64,000 bases of DNA from an uncultured Armatimonadota bacterium (GTDB lineage Bacteria; Armatimonadota; Fimbriimonadia; Fimbriimonadales; Fimbriimonadaceae): NCBI GenBank assembly GCA_903833215.1, contig CAILEM010000010.1, positions 1-64,000 on the forward strand. Reading direction: 5' to 3'. Of this stretch, positions 40,894 to 49,377 are shown piece after piece; positions within the stretch are counted from its first letter, which is position 1, and each line of letters opens with the position of its first letter. The notes under the pieces were generated by a model. The model was not told the origin of the DNA and made no database searches. It saw nothing but the letters and a program-made list of their open reading frames with translations. The translations under genes and the position numbers were made by a program.

Positions 40894-41532
40894 ATGAAAC
40901 GAATCCTTTGCGTCTTGATGTTTACTGCGGTAGCTGCCATGGCGGCGGCGCAACAAGACTTCTTTCATAGGCCGAGTCCACGCGCCGGACGAACGTTGTT
41001 AACTCTCTCTCTTTTCGAAGAGGTCAGAGCTGAACTGAAGACGAACGACGAGTTCAGCGCGAAAACCGACGGCTTGCTCGAAAAGCTCCAAGGGGAAATG
41101 CAGGAAACCTTCCAGAAGGCGATTGGAGACGCTTCCTCAATTTGGCCCTCGATGGAAAAGCTCAATGCCAAATATGACGAGGAGATTGTGAAACTGCTCA
41201 GTGTGGATCAAGTGGCTCGACTGAAGCAGCTTTTCATTCAGTTCAACGGCGCTGCCGCCATCACGAATCCTCTGATTTCACGAGACTTGGAAATCACCGA
41301 CGATCAGAAAGCGAAAATCAAGACGCTTCAAGAGCAGAACGTCAAGAGGATTGCCGAGAGTTTTACAAATGGGGATGGACCCAAAGATCGGCAGGAAACG
41401 ATGGCGAAACTCCAAGATGACCTCAATACCGCGCTTGAACAACTACTTTCCGAAGGGCAAAAAGCTAAGTTCAAAACCATGGTTGGTGCCCGATTTGAGT
41501 TCAAAAAAGTCATCGCTCACGGTATTTTATGA
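40894..41532 (+). CDS. Helical periplasmic protein (Spy/CpxP-like in character)
   Basis: The 212-aa protein starts at ATG 40894 after an agggagg site and has a signal peptide (MKRILCVLMFTAVAAMAAA, cleavage after AQQ). The mature part is almost all helix, with charged heptad-like stretches (KTDGLLEKLQGEMQETF, VARLKQLFIQFNG, LEITDDQKAKIKTLQEQ, LSEGQKAKFKTMVGA). This is reminiscent of periplasmic chaperones with LTxxQ-type motifs, but homology is not certain. A TolC-type gene follows 31 bp later and may be co-transcribed. Confidence 0.6.
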   Translation: MKRILCVLMFTAVAAMAAAQQDFFHRPSPRAGRTLLTLSLFEEVRAELKTNDEFSAKTDGLLEKLQGEMQETFQKAIGDASSIWPSMEKLNAKYDEEIVKLLSVDQVARLKQLFIQFNGAAAITNPLISRDLEITDDQKAKIKTLQEQNVKRIAESFTNGDGPKDRQETMAKLQDDLNTALEQLLSEGQKAKFKTMVGARFEFKKVIAHGIL

Positions 41533-41563
41533 ATCGGGAGAGCAGTAGAATCTCTTCATCCTC

Positions 41564-42898
41564 ATGATGCTCTCGTTCCTCATCGCAATACTTCCTTGCA
41601 CATTGCCTCAGGTGGCGCCCGCAACGCATCAGAGCAAAACGCGAAAAATCTACGCACTTGATGATCCTCAACTGAAGATTCCTCTCAGTGTCGAGGAGGC
41701 GGTCATTCAAGGCCACCGCAACAATCCCGAAACGTTCATGACACGTGCGGCGACGGGATCCGCTTTCGAAGCGTGGAAATCGCTGAGGGCTTCTCCACCC
41801 ATTACCGTTGGTTTGACTCAGGTTCAGGGATCGAGCCCTGAACCAACCCTCATCGGTGAGCCAAGAGACACCATCCTCGATATCGGCCACGTCCTCGACA
41901 CCAGTGGTCAAAGGCGTTTTCAAGCAGCGGAAGCAAAGTCGACCTTCCGGTCCACGCAGCTTCAAGCCCAAGAGAATCTCGTATTCTTAGAACACGAGAT
42001 TCGGGACGCGTATTGGACGTTGGCGGCCATGAGGGCTCAACTCAAGATTGCGCAAATCAGCTTGGCCGAGGCGAAGCGGATTGAGAGCCTTTCTCAAACG
42101 CAGGTTGTGGCGGGAGCCGTCCCAAAAACAGACGTCCTTCGTGCTTCGATTGAGGTCGCAAATGCTGAGCAGGCGGTTACGACCGCTGAGGCGGCAGAAA
42201 GGACCGCTCAGATTTTGCTCAATAATTTCCTTGCCCGCCCGCAGCAGTCGACCATCAACCTGACTGTGGATATTTCTGATGAAAATGTCGAGGTATCTGC
42301 GGCAGAGGAAACTAATGTCAAAGACCTCACTGCCAAAGCTCTGGCGAATCGCCCACTGTTTCTAACTTCTGTTGAGCAAGTCACAGCGGCCAAATATGCT
42401 CTCAAGCAAGCGGAAGCATCGCGCTTTCCGGACGTAACGTTTCTATATTCCAGATCGCTTGTCCAGTCGCTCGATACGATCGGCGTCAACATAAGCTTTC
42501 CTCTCATCGACTTTGGCAGTGTTCGGCATTCCATTTCCAGTGCGAAATGGCTCAGGGAGCAAGCCGAAGCCACCCAAGCCGATGTGCAGCAGCAAGTGAC
42601 GCAGGAAGTCTCACAGGCTTGCTCCGATTTGACCGCAGCAATGAAGTCTGCTCAAAGCTACAAACGTAGAGCCCTAGAGCCATCCATCCAACTCGCCACT
42701 TTGGCGAAGACAGGGTATTCCCACGGAGCCACGAGTATTCTCGCCGTCATCGATGCGGAATCGACTCAGAGGAACTCACGAGTAACCTATATCAACTGCC
42801 TATTGTCGGTTTACAAAGCCTCAGATGCGGTTCGGGCTGCAGTCGGAACGAGTCTTTCAACCACCACAAGCCTGTCCGTGTACCAGCCGAAACGTTAG
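41564..42898 (+). CDS. TolC-family outer-membrane channel protein (first copy)
   Basis: The 444-aa protein has a signal-like N-terminus and the repeated helix-barrel plan of TolC-family outer-membrane efflux proteins. Two similar halves (about 45-235 and 245-430) are made of long helices such as QAQENLVFLEHEIRDAYWTL and VQQQVTQEVSQACSDLTAAM, with short strand pairs between them (DVTFLYSRSLVQSLDTIGVN). No adaptor or pump is encoded next to it, unlike the second TolC-type gene in this window. Its stop codon overlaps that of the convergent flavoprotein gene by 4 nt. Confidence 0.87.
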   Translation: MMLSFLIAILPCTLPQVAPATHQSKTRKIYALDDPQLKIPLSVEEAVIQGHRNNPETFMTRAATGSAFEAWKSLRASPPITVGLTQVQGSSPEPTLIGEPRDTILDIGHVLDTSGQRRFQAAEAKSTFRSTQLQAQENLVFLEHEIRDAYWTLAAMRAQLKIAQISLAEAKRIESLSQTQVVAGAVPKTDVLRASIEVANAEQAVTTAEAAERTAQILLNNFLARPQQSTINLTVDISDENVEVSAAEETNVKDLTAKALANRPLFLTSVEQVTAAKYALKQAEASRFPDVTFLYSRSLVQSLDTIGVNISFPLIDFGSVRHSISSAKWLREQAEATQADVQQQVTQEVSQACSDLTAAMKSAQSYKRRALEPSIQLATLAKTGYSHGATSILAVIDAESTQRNSRVTYINCLLSVYKASDAVRAAVGTSLSTTTSLSVYQPKR

Positions 42899-44154
42899 CG
42901 CAAGAGTCGATCGAGGTACGGATTTCTGAATTTCCCGGTGGGATCCATCGACTGAACTAGCCGGCGAAACTCGTCATATTTTGGATAGCGCGCCTGAATA
43001 GTGTCTGACGGCATTGAGAACAATTTGCCCCAGTGAGGACGAGCCGAAAACGGAGATAACAATTCTTCGAGTTTCGGCAAGATCCCCAAAACCCGAATAG
43101 GGTCCTTTTTCCACGTGAAGTGAATGGCGACACTGGGCCGTTCATAACAAGGACTCATCCAATACGAATCTGCCGAGATACACCTCACCTCGGTGGTGTG
43201 GATGATCGGATAGATCTGATCCCGAATAGTGTTCACTGCACTCAAAGCTTCCCAGGCATCCTTTCGATCCACGAAATACTCGGTCTGAAGCTCCTCACCG
43301 CTGCTTGGTGTGAATCCCATCCGAAAGTGGGGAAGTCGATCAAACCAGGGACCCGGTATTCCAAGTTGGTCGGTGCAATTCTCTATGTCACCGTCTGGAA
43401 CGGGAGAATGTTTGCGCGTCGCCCGGATGGCACCGAAGTCGGAAGGGTCCGAAGAGGGCTTGGGCTGGTCAGCGCGTGCTTTGACCCAGACCTGGTTGAC
43501 CTCCGGCTGGTCCCAGTGAATGAACAAGCTCACACTGTAGCCCCCCGACATGATCTCGTCAAAATGGGTGTCCAACGTATCAAATGGCAGGTTTTCAAAG
43601 ACGTTCTGGGTAACCGCAAAGGATGGCTCAACCTTTAGCGTGAGTTCGATGACGACACCAAGTGCCCCCAGCGCAACCACCGAACCGCCAAATACCAGGG
43701 AATCATCGCCTAGGTTTAAACTCGATATGTGCCCATCCGCAGAAACGGACCTTATTCCGACGACTGAACTGGAGAGGCTTCCGTTCAAAACGCCTGAGCC
43801 ATGGGTAGCTGTGGCAACCGCCCCAGCTACAGAAATATGAGGCAGCGAAGCCAAGTTATGAAGTGCGAGCCCCTCCGCCTCAAGAAACTGGCACAGTTCG
43901 CCATAACGAATTCCAGCCTGAACCGTAACGGTACCCTCCGACGCGTTCAGGCTAAGGACACGATTGAGCCGTTCAGTAGAGATGAGATCGCCAGAAGTAT
44001 CTGCGATTTCATTAAACGAGTGCCTAGTCCCCGCCGCCTTCACCCGGTCGCTTTGTGAGACGATAGCTTGGACCTGCTCCTCTGATTCCGGAACATGGAC
44101 CCGAGCGGCCCCAAACTTATAGCTATGCGACCAATTAGCCAGCCTTGCACTCAT
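42895..44154 (-). CDS. Alditol-oxidase-like FAD-linked oxidoreductase
   Basis: The 419-aa protein matches the vanillyl-alcohol-oxidase/aldonolactone-oxidase fold: an N-terminal FAD_binding_4 domain (about 12-180) and an ALO-type C-terminal domain. The covalent-FAD motif AGTRHSFN places the flavin-linked histidine at His45, very close to His46 of Streptomyces alditol oxidase, whose length (about 418 aa) is also matched. SVAGAVATATHGSG is the second FAD motif. Such enzymes oxidise polyols such as xylitol or sorbitol with release of hydrogen peroxide. No signal peptide is seen. It is codirectional with the sulfite-oxidase-like gene 29 bp upstream, so they may share a transcript. Confidence 0.88.
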   Translation of the reverse strand: MSARLANWSHSYKFGAARVHVPESEEQVQAIVSQSDRVKAAGTRHSFNEIADTSGDLISTERLNRVLSLNASEGTVTVQAGIRYGELCQFLEAEGLALHNLASLPHISVAGAVATATHGSGVLNGSLSSSVVGIRSVSADGHISSLNLGDDSLVFGGSVVALGALGVVIELTLKVEPSFAVTQNVFENLPFDTLDTHFDEIMSGGYSVSLFIHWDQPEVNQVWVKARADQPKPSSDPSDFGAIRATRKHSPVPDGDIENCTDQLGIPGPWFDRLPHFRMGFTPSSGEELQTEYFVDRKDAWEALSAVNTIRDQIYPIIHTTEVRCISADSYWMSPCYERPSVAIHFTWKKDPIRVLGILPKLEELLSPFSARPHWGKLFSMPSDTIQARYPKYDEFRRLVQSMDPTGKFRNPYLDRLLR

Positions 44155-44183
44155 GAGGCATAGAGTACACCCTCAAGAATCAA

Positions 44184-45392
44184 CTACCGGACATCGACTT
44201 CAATCGGTATCACCTGATTGATCATATAGTTCTCGCGATCCAAGTCACGGGTCATCGGCTGGGTATTTCCCGCAGCGTCAGTAGCCCGAGACATCAGAGA
44301 TACGTGCCTCGCCTTCGCTGGTGTCTTCCACTCAAATTCCCAAAGCTGCCAAGCGCCTTCGACCGCAGGCGTAGTGAGCTTCGCCGCATTCCAAGACTTG
44401 CCCCCATCATCGCTGACTTCGACCTTGGTAATTCCACCCTCACCGGCCCAGGCTGCGCCTTTCACCTTGACTGTCGAACTTGCCTTAACGCTCTCTTTGA
44501 AAGACGGTTTGGAAATCTGCGACTTCACTAAAAGCGAGGTTAAGGGCACACGCACCGGGAATCCGTTCTCATGCTGCCAGTAGGCGTAATCGATGGTCTG
44601 GAAATATCCCGAGTAGGGTTTAGTGACGATGTGAAGTCTTTTGAGCCACTTTACCGAAGCCACCGCGTACCATCCAGGCACGATCGCTCGAACGGGAAAA
44701 CCGTGAGATACAGGAAGCGGTTGCCCGTTCATCTCATAAGCGATCAGCACGTTATCCTGCATCGCCTTCTTAAGCGGCAAGCTTCTTGAAAAACTAAGAG
44801 CCGCCCCGGGACGTGGTGGGTCTTTGATTTCGCCTGAATCCGAACCTTCAAGTACCACCTCAACTGCGTCAGGGTTCAACCCAGCCGCTGCCAGAATATC
44901 CGCGAGTCGAACACCAGTCCATTCTGCAGTACTCACTGCACCTTGCTCCCATTGCACGCCACGAGCGGGCGGGGTGAGATAGACGCGACTATTTCCAGCG
45001 CATTCGAGAGTCGCCGTCACCTTATGAGAAGGAAGTGCCTTCAACTGATCATAAGTTAGGGTGAACGGTTTTGCCACCGAACCTTCAATTTGCAGCTTCC
45101 AATCCGCCGCACTCAGGTGTGGAGTCGCAAAGTGGGTGCGGACATAGAACAAATCCGTAGGGGTGATCGGGCCGTCGAGAGCATCGAATGGAGACTCCAA
45201 ATTCTCGGGCTCACGCTGCCGAGTGATCAGTCGCGCACCATGATCCGCAACCTGCGCCGGTGTCAGCGCATTGGCGATTCCGTTGATACCAAACGGAGCC
45301 AATCCCGCCCCCGCCAACTTCAAGAAGCTCCGCCGAGGAAGCTTGGTTGTCTCATTGGGAACCACATCGTCCAACTGCTCATCCCTGTTCAT
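44184..45392 (-). CDS. Tat-exported sulfite-oxidase-like molybdoenzyme
   Basis: The 402-aa protein starts at ATG 45392 with a twin-arginine signal (LPRRSFLKLAGAGLAPFG), so it should fold with molybdopterin in the cytoplasm and be exported. The oxidoreductase domain (about 70-255) carries the molybdenum-ligating cysteine at Cys131 in LECAGNSRVYL, and a dimerisation Ig-like domain follows (about 280-400; KVEVSDDGGKSWNAAKL). This is the plan of SorA/SoxC-type periplasmic sulfite oxidases. No cytochrome partner (SorB/SoxD) lies beside it, and the true substrate is not certain. Confidence 0.9.
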   Translation of the reverse strand: MNRDEQLDDVVPNETTKLPRRSFLKLAGAGLAPFGINGIANALTPAQVADHGARLITRQREPENLESPFDALDGPITPTDLFYVRTHFATPHLSAADWKLQIEGSVAKPFTLTYDQLKALPSHKVTATLECAGNSRVYLTPPARGVQWEQGAVSTAEWTGVRLADILAAAGLNPDAVEVVLEGSDSGEIKDPPRPGAALSFSRSLPLKKAMQDNVLIAYEMNGQPLPVSHGFPVRAIVPGWYAVASVKWLKRLHIVTKPYSGYFQTIDYAYWQHENGFPVRVPLTSLLVKSQISKPSFKESVKASSTVKVKGAAWAGEGGITKVEVSDDGGKSWNAAKLTTPAVEGAWQLWEFEWKTPAKARHVSLMSRATDAAGNTQPMTRDLDRENYMINQVIPIEVDVR

Positions 45393-45420
45393 CCGCCAAT
45401 CATACTTCAACCCGCCGAAC

Positions 45421-45475
45421 CACCACCTCCCCCTTTGACGCGGTGATCGTTCCGACGTCCGGAACTCGTAGACTG
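45421..45475. repeat. Family B-type intergenic repeat (variant)
   Basis: GACGCGGTGATCGTTCCGAC at 45437-45456 followed by GTCCGGAACTCG combines the B core with the CGTCCGGAAC tail seen at 25690 and 34690. It lies between the sulfite-oxidase-like start and the histidine kinase stop. Confidence 0.6.
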
Positions 45476-45497
45476 GACCTGCCCGTGATCATGGCGC

Positions 45498-46790
45498 TTA
45501 CTCCGCCGCTAACGGAACTCGAATTCGAATGCAAGCCCCACCAACCGTGGGAAGAAACTCGACATTCCCATCGTACGACTGCACAATCTTTTTAACCACT
45601 GCCAACCCAATTCCGACCCGCCCCGCTTCGGGGCTCCGGGCCTTGTCAACCCGATAGAACCGGTCAAATGCTGCCAAGCGATCCTGGTCGGATAGCTCTG
45701 CCCCGCGGTTTTCGACGGTCAGCTCAGCAAATTCTCCTGATGCTTTCAGCTTCACAAGAATCGGTGTTCCTACAGTCGCGTACCGCAGCGCATTTTCCAG
45801 GATATTCCTCAGGACGATCCGGAGTTCATCCTCAGAAAACCTGGCCGACGCTGGTTCCAGATCTTGCTCAAAACGCAAAATCTCTTGCGGTTCCGCGTTC
45901 CATTCGTCGATAACATTTTTGGCTGTGATGGAGAGGTCAATCGTCTGAGCAGATGCGCCAGCCTGCCGGGCAGACAAGAGGAGAGTTTCAACCAATGCCG
46001 TCATCCGCTCGACGGTCACCAACATCGTTCGAAGCGAATCTGCGTATTCACTGGGTTGGCGCTCGCGAAGCAGCGTTGTCTCAATCCGTGTTCGCATCAA
46101 CGCGAGTGGGCTTCTCAACTCATGAGCTGCATCGGCCGCAAATTGTTCCTGTAGCTCGCCGGAATATCGCACCCGACCAATGAGCTGATTGAGGGATTCT
46201 GCCAGTTCGGCAAACTCAGCTTGGTCGGTGGTTGTCAGAAATCCTCCGTCCGATGCTCCCGAAAGGCGATTCGCCGAGTCAAGGAGTTCTCGAATCGGCT
46301 TGATAACGAGTCCGCCGCCAAGCCAAGTAACCACCGCGGTGAGAATCGACAGCGGGAGCCAAAGGACAGCCAATACCAGAGCAAGTTGGCGGAGCCCGTT
46401 TTCAGTGTCTAGCCAGGAAACGGATCCAACCACAATGGCGTCGCCTGCAGGCTTGGAAACAAGTAAACGGTGCTTCAGCTTTGCTTGGCCAGTGACGAGA
46501 GGCAGTGGGACCTTGGATGAAGAAACCTTTAGTGTTCCGTCCAACCCATACACGCTGAAGCTGAGTGAAGGGAAGTCCTCTTGCTCCTCTCGAATCGAGT
46601 GATCAACTGTCCATTCATGAGCGACAACCAACACGCTTTGGCTAAGATCAGCGAATTTTGCGGAAAGAGATTGTTGACGGACAACGAAGAATACAACCGA
46701 AAAAACCACCCCCAGCGCAATCGCAACATAGGCAGTAAGGATCGCGGTAAGTCGAATTCTATGGTTGACTCGGATCCAGTGCAAGGACAT
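45498..46790 (-). CDS. Sensor histidine kinase of the efflux-linked two-component system
   Basis: The 430-aa kinase has two transmembrane helices (about 10-35 and 140-165) enclosing a periplasmic sensor of about 105 residues, then HAMP (about 170-225), HisKA with the histidine in DAAHELRSPLALMRTRIE, and HATPase (LRNILENALRYA, GRVGIGLAVVKKIV). I prefer ATG 46790; the frame is open to 46820. The start overlaps the upstream regulator gene by about 32 nt, so the two are tightly coupled. Context with a PepSY protein and a divergent RND pump suggests it senses an envelope insult or metal. Confidence 0.92.
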   Translation of the reverse strand: MSLHWIRVNHRIRLTAILTAYVAIALGVVFSVVFFVVRQQSLSAKFADLSQSVLVVAHEWTVDHSIREEQEDFPSLSFSVYGLDGTLKVSSSKVPLPLVTGQAKLKHRLLVSKPAGDAIVVGSVSWLDTENGLRQLALVLAVLWLPLSILTAVVTWLGGGLVIKPIRELLDSANRLSGASDGGFLTTTDQAEFAELAESLNQLIGRVRYSGELQEQFAADAAHELRSPLALMRTRIETTLLRERQPSEYADSLRTMLVTVERMTALVETLLLSARQAGASAQTIDLSITAKNVIDEWNAEPQEILRFEQDLEPASARFSEDELRIVLRNILENALRYATVGTPILVKLKASGEFAELTVENRGAELSDQDRLAAFDRFYRVDKARSPEAGRVGIGLAVVKKIVQSYDGNVEFLPTVGGACIRIRVPLAAE

Positions 46791-47436
46791 ACCCTCTTCC
46801 GCGGACGGTGTGAATGACACGACTCATCCCGTGTGTTTCGGTCTTCTTTCTTACGTAATTGACGTACAACTCGACGAGATTTTCATCACGGTATCCAGTG
46901 TCATGCCACACCTCGGCGAGAATCTGTGTCTTTGACAATGTCTCCTCCGGATGCCTGAGGAGCACCTCAAGGACTCCAAATTCTGTTCCCGATAAGGAGA
47001 TCTCGCGTCCCTTGCGGGTCACGGTGCGTTTCGTACAATCCATATCGATATCGTGCCATCGCAACTGAGCCGTTGAATCCTTGGTTCGTCGCAGGAGAGA
47101 CCGAATCCTTGCAAGGAGTTCATCAAGCCGAAATGGCTTGACGAGATAGTCATCTCCTCCTGAGTCAAGCCCTTGGATAATGTCTTTAGGGTTATCTCTG
47201 GCTGTTAGGAAGATTACCGGCGTCTTGACTCCGGACGCCCGAAGTTGTTCGACCATCTCGAATCCTGTGATGTGCGGCATCATCACGTCGACCAAAAGAA
47301 GATCAAAGAGATGTGCCTGAGCGAGCCCATCTCGACCGTCTTGAACAGAATCGCATTGATAGCCAGATTCGCGCACAGCTTGCACAAGTAACGTGGCTAG
47401 TTCGGCATCATCCTCAACAACTAAGATTCGATTCAT
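46759..47436 (-). CDS. OmpR/PhoB-family response regulator
   Basis: The 225-aa protein has a receiver domain (about 1-120; VVEDDAEL, LLLVDVMMPHITG with the phospho-Asp, and the Lys in YLVKPF) and a winged-helix DNA-binding domain (about 128-225; SGTEFGVLEVLLRHP, RGRGYVLA). It starts at ATG 47436. It is followed by its kinase gene on the same transcript and preceded by the PepSY gene. It probably regulates the divergent TolC-adaptor-pump operon. Confidence 0.95.
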   Translation of the reverse strand: MNRILVVEDDAELATLLVQAVRESGYQCDSVQDGRDGLAQAHLFDLLLVDVMMPHITGFEMVEQLRASGVKTPVIFLTARDNPKDIIQGLDSGGDDYLVKPFRLDELLARIRSLLRRTKDSTAQLRWHDIDMDCTKRTVTRKGREISLSGTEFGVLEVLLRHPEETLSKTQILAEVWHDTGYRDENLVELYVNYVRKKTETHGMSRVIHTVRGRGYVLALDPSQP

Positions 47437-47538
47437 GGAGACGATTTCACCATATTCCACGAATTTATCCTGAATTGAGGTCAGATGAGCGCCAGCGACA
47501 AAAATTCTCCGACGCTCACGAAAAGGTGAAAAGGGGGA

Positions 47539-47979
47539 TTAACCTTCCTTTGCCATCTTTGCAAGTTCAGCCTTGAACTCTTTCGCTTCGGAATCTGCGG
47601 TGAAACTCTCAACATCGCCGACCTTACCGGAAGTTGCATCAATTTCGACTTCCATAAGCTTGTGGGCATTCACGACCACAACGCCATAGATCCACTTGCC
47701 ATCTTCAAATTCGAAGGTTGCGATCTTTGCCTTGCCGCCCGTCTTGCCTTCGGCAAGCTTCATCGCGTCAACCGGAGATAGCTTTGCTGAGGGCTTGGTC
47801 GGTTTGGTCGCTTTTACCGATTTAGCCTCCTTTTCGTCATCCTCAACTTCCTTCTGCTTGGCTTTGGACTGCAGTAGGGTTTTCCCCGAAGCAAATGCCG
47901 GGCTTGCCATCACCGAAAACGTGGCAACAAAGCTTGCTGCAATGAGGGATCCCAAAACGAGTCGGAATGCGTTCTTCAT
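47539..47979 (-). CDS. Periplasmic PepSY-domain protein
   Basis: The 146-aa protein has a signal peptide (MKNAFRLVLGSLIAASFVAT, cleavage after AFA), a charged Lys/Glu-rich linker (about 33-65) and a PepSY domain (about 68-130; VDAMKLAEGKTGGKAKIATF and EVEIDATSGKVGDVE). PepSY proteins often sit beside two-component systems for metal or antimicrobial response. It heads the regulator-kinase operon and faces the efflux operon across a 189-bp divergent promoter region, so it may modulate the kinase. Confidence 0.85.
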   Translation of the reverse strand: MKNAFRLVLGSLIAASFVATFSVMASPAFASGKTLLQSKAKQKEVEDDEKEAKSVKATKPTKPSAKLSPVDAMKLAEGKTGGKAKIATFEFEDGKWIYGVVVVNAHKLMEVEIDATSGKVGDVESFTADSEAKEFKAELAKMAKEG

Positions 47980-48168
47980 ACTTCCACCTTCAGTCTTTCC
48001 TCACATTGCTGTGAGCTCAATCCCATTCAAGAGTTTTCCTCGGATCTCTAGCCTGTGAAATCACAAAGCGACGTTGTTAATGAACTGTGCGCCTTCACAG
48101 GCGCCTGCAAGCTAACTCTGTTCAAAGTACTGACTCGTTGATGGGTGAAACCCCCCGAAGGAGCAGCC

Positions 48169-49374
48169 ATGAGAATGCTACGGATTAGGTTCGTCCCCGC
48201 GATTGTAAGCATTGCGCTCGCCACTTCTGCCACAGCGCAATCCCCACGTGAAGTGGTACACCGCGCTCTACAAAACCGGGCGAAAATGAAAGGTGCGTAT
48301 GCCCAGAATTCAGCCGCTAGAGACATCGCAGCAAGCACTTCTGCGTACCCACTGACCAGGATCGAGACGGGAGATACAACGCGACCGGATCCGACGGGTG
48401 GTGAAGACCTCACGTTATTCCAACCCATCGACATCTTTGGGAAGACTCGCGCCGCACATGCGGCTGGAGCTGCCGTTGTCAGAAACGCTGACGCTAACCT
48501 GAGGCTGGCGCAGCTGAATATTCAGCACGAGACACTAACGGCTTACGCTGCCCTTGGCAATGCCATTCGAAGTCACGTTTATGCACTGAGCCAGCTGAAA
48601 ACCTTAAAGCAAGTCGCCGAGGCGACGCGAAAGTTGGTTGGTGCCAAGGTGCTGCCAGAGACGCAGCTGATCCGTGCCGAACTCGAATTAAGTCGGGCAG
48701 AGCAAATTGATATCGACAGACTCGCCGCAATCCAAGTTGCCAGAGTGCGAATGCAACAGGCCATGGGAGTGACCGAGTTGAATTTCACGGAAAGTGGGAC
48801 AGAACCGATCGAACCAACGTTACTGAAAAAAGCAGATCCGGAACACCGACTGCCTGAAATGCTTTCGTTGATGGCTGAGCGCGATGGATTTCATGCCGAC
48901 TTCGAGGCAGCAAAACTAAGCCGTCTTCCAGATGTCGAAATTCAGGTCCGTCGAACCCCTTTCTCAAGTTTTGAAGATCGATATGGAGTTCGACTTGAAC
49001 TCATCATTCCGTTGTGGGACCATGGGGCAGCTAAGAACAAAATGGCTGCGGCTCGAAAGCAATCTCAGGCGTCTAGCTTGGAAATACTCGATTTGAAGAG
49101 CAGAATCGCTGCCGATATCGAGAGTGCCACCATCCAGGTGAACGCATGCCAAAGATCACTCGCTGCTTACGAACGCATAGTTGATGGATCAAAGGTGATT
49201 CTCGCCAAAACGAAACGCGGTTTTGAGTTGGGGGCATTAAGCTTACTAGAGGTTTTTGATGCTAAGAGATCGCTCGACGATGCGCTGGCCGGGTTAGCAT
49301 CGGCACAATATAGTCTTGATCTTGCTGTCGAGGCCGCACTCCAAGCACAAGGTCAGCTACTTGAGGACAAATAA
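48169..49374 (+). CDS. TolC-family outer-membrane channel protein (second copy, pump-linked)
   Basis: The 401-aa protein starts at ATG 48169 after a gaaggag site and has a signal peptide (RFVPAIVSIALATSATA). Two outer-membrane efflux repeats follow (about 30-205 and 215-395), with typical long helices and RTPFSSFEDRYGVRLELIIP as the inter-repeat strand. It is only distantly related to the copy at 41564. The adaptor gene begins 3 nt after its stop, so it is the outer channel of the tripartite pump encoded here. Confidence 0.9.
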   Translation: MRMLRIRFVPAIVSIALATSATAQSPREVVHRALQNRAKMKGAYAQNSAARDIAASTSAYPLTRIETGDTTRPDPTGGEDLTLFQPIDIFGKTRAAHAAGAAVVRNADANLRLAQLNIQHETLTAYAALGNAIRSHVYALSQLKTLKQVAEATRKLVGAKVLPETQLIRAELELSRAEQIDIDRLAAIQVARVRMQQAMGVTELNFTESGTEPIEPTLLKKADPEHRLPEMLSLMAERDGFHADFEAAKLSRLPDVEIQVRRTPFSSFEDRYGVRLELIIPLWDHGAAKNKMAAARKQSQASSLEILDLKSRIAADIESATIQVNACQRSLAAYERIVDGSKVILAKTKRGFELGALSLLEVFDAKRSLDDALAGLASAQYSLDLAVEAALQAQGQLLEDK

Positions 49375-49377
49375 TTG

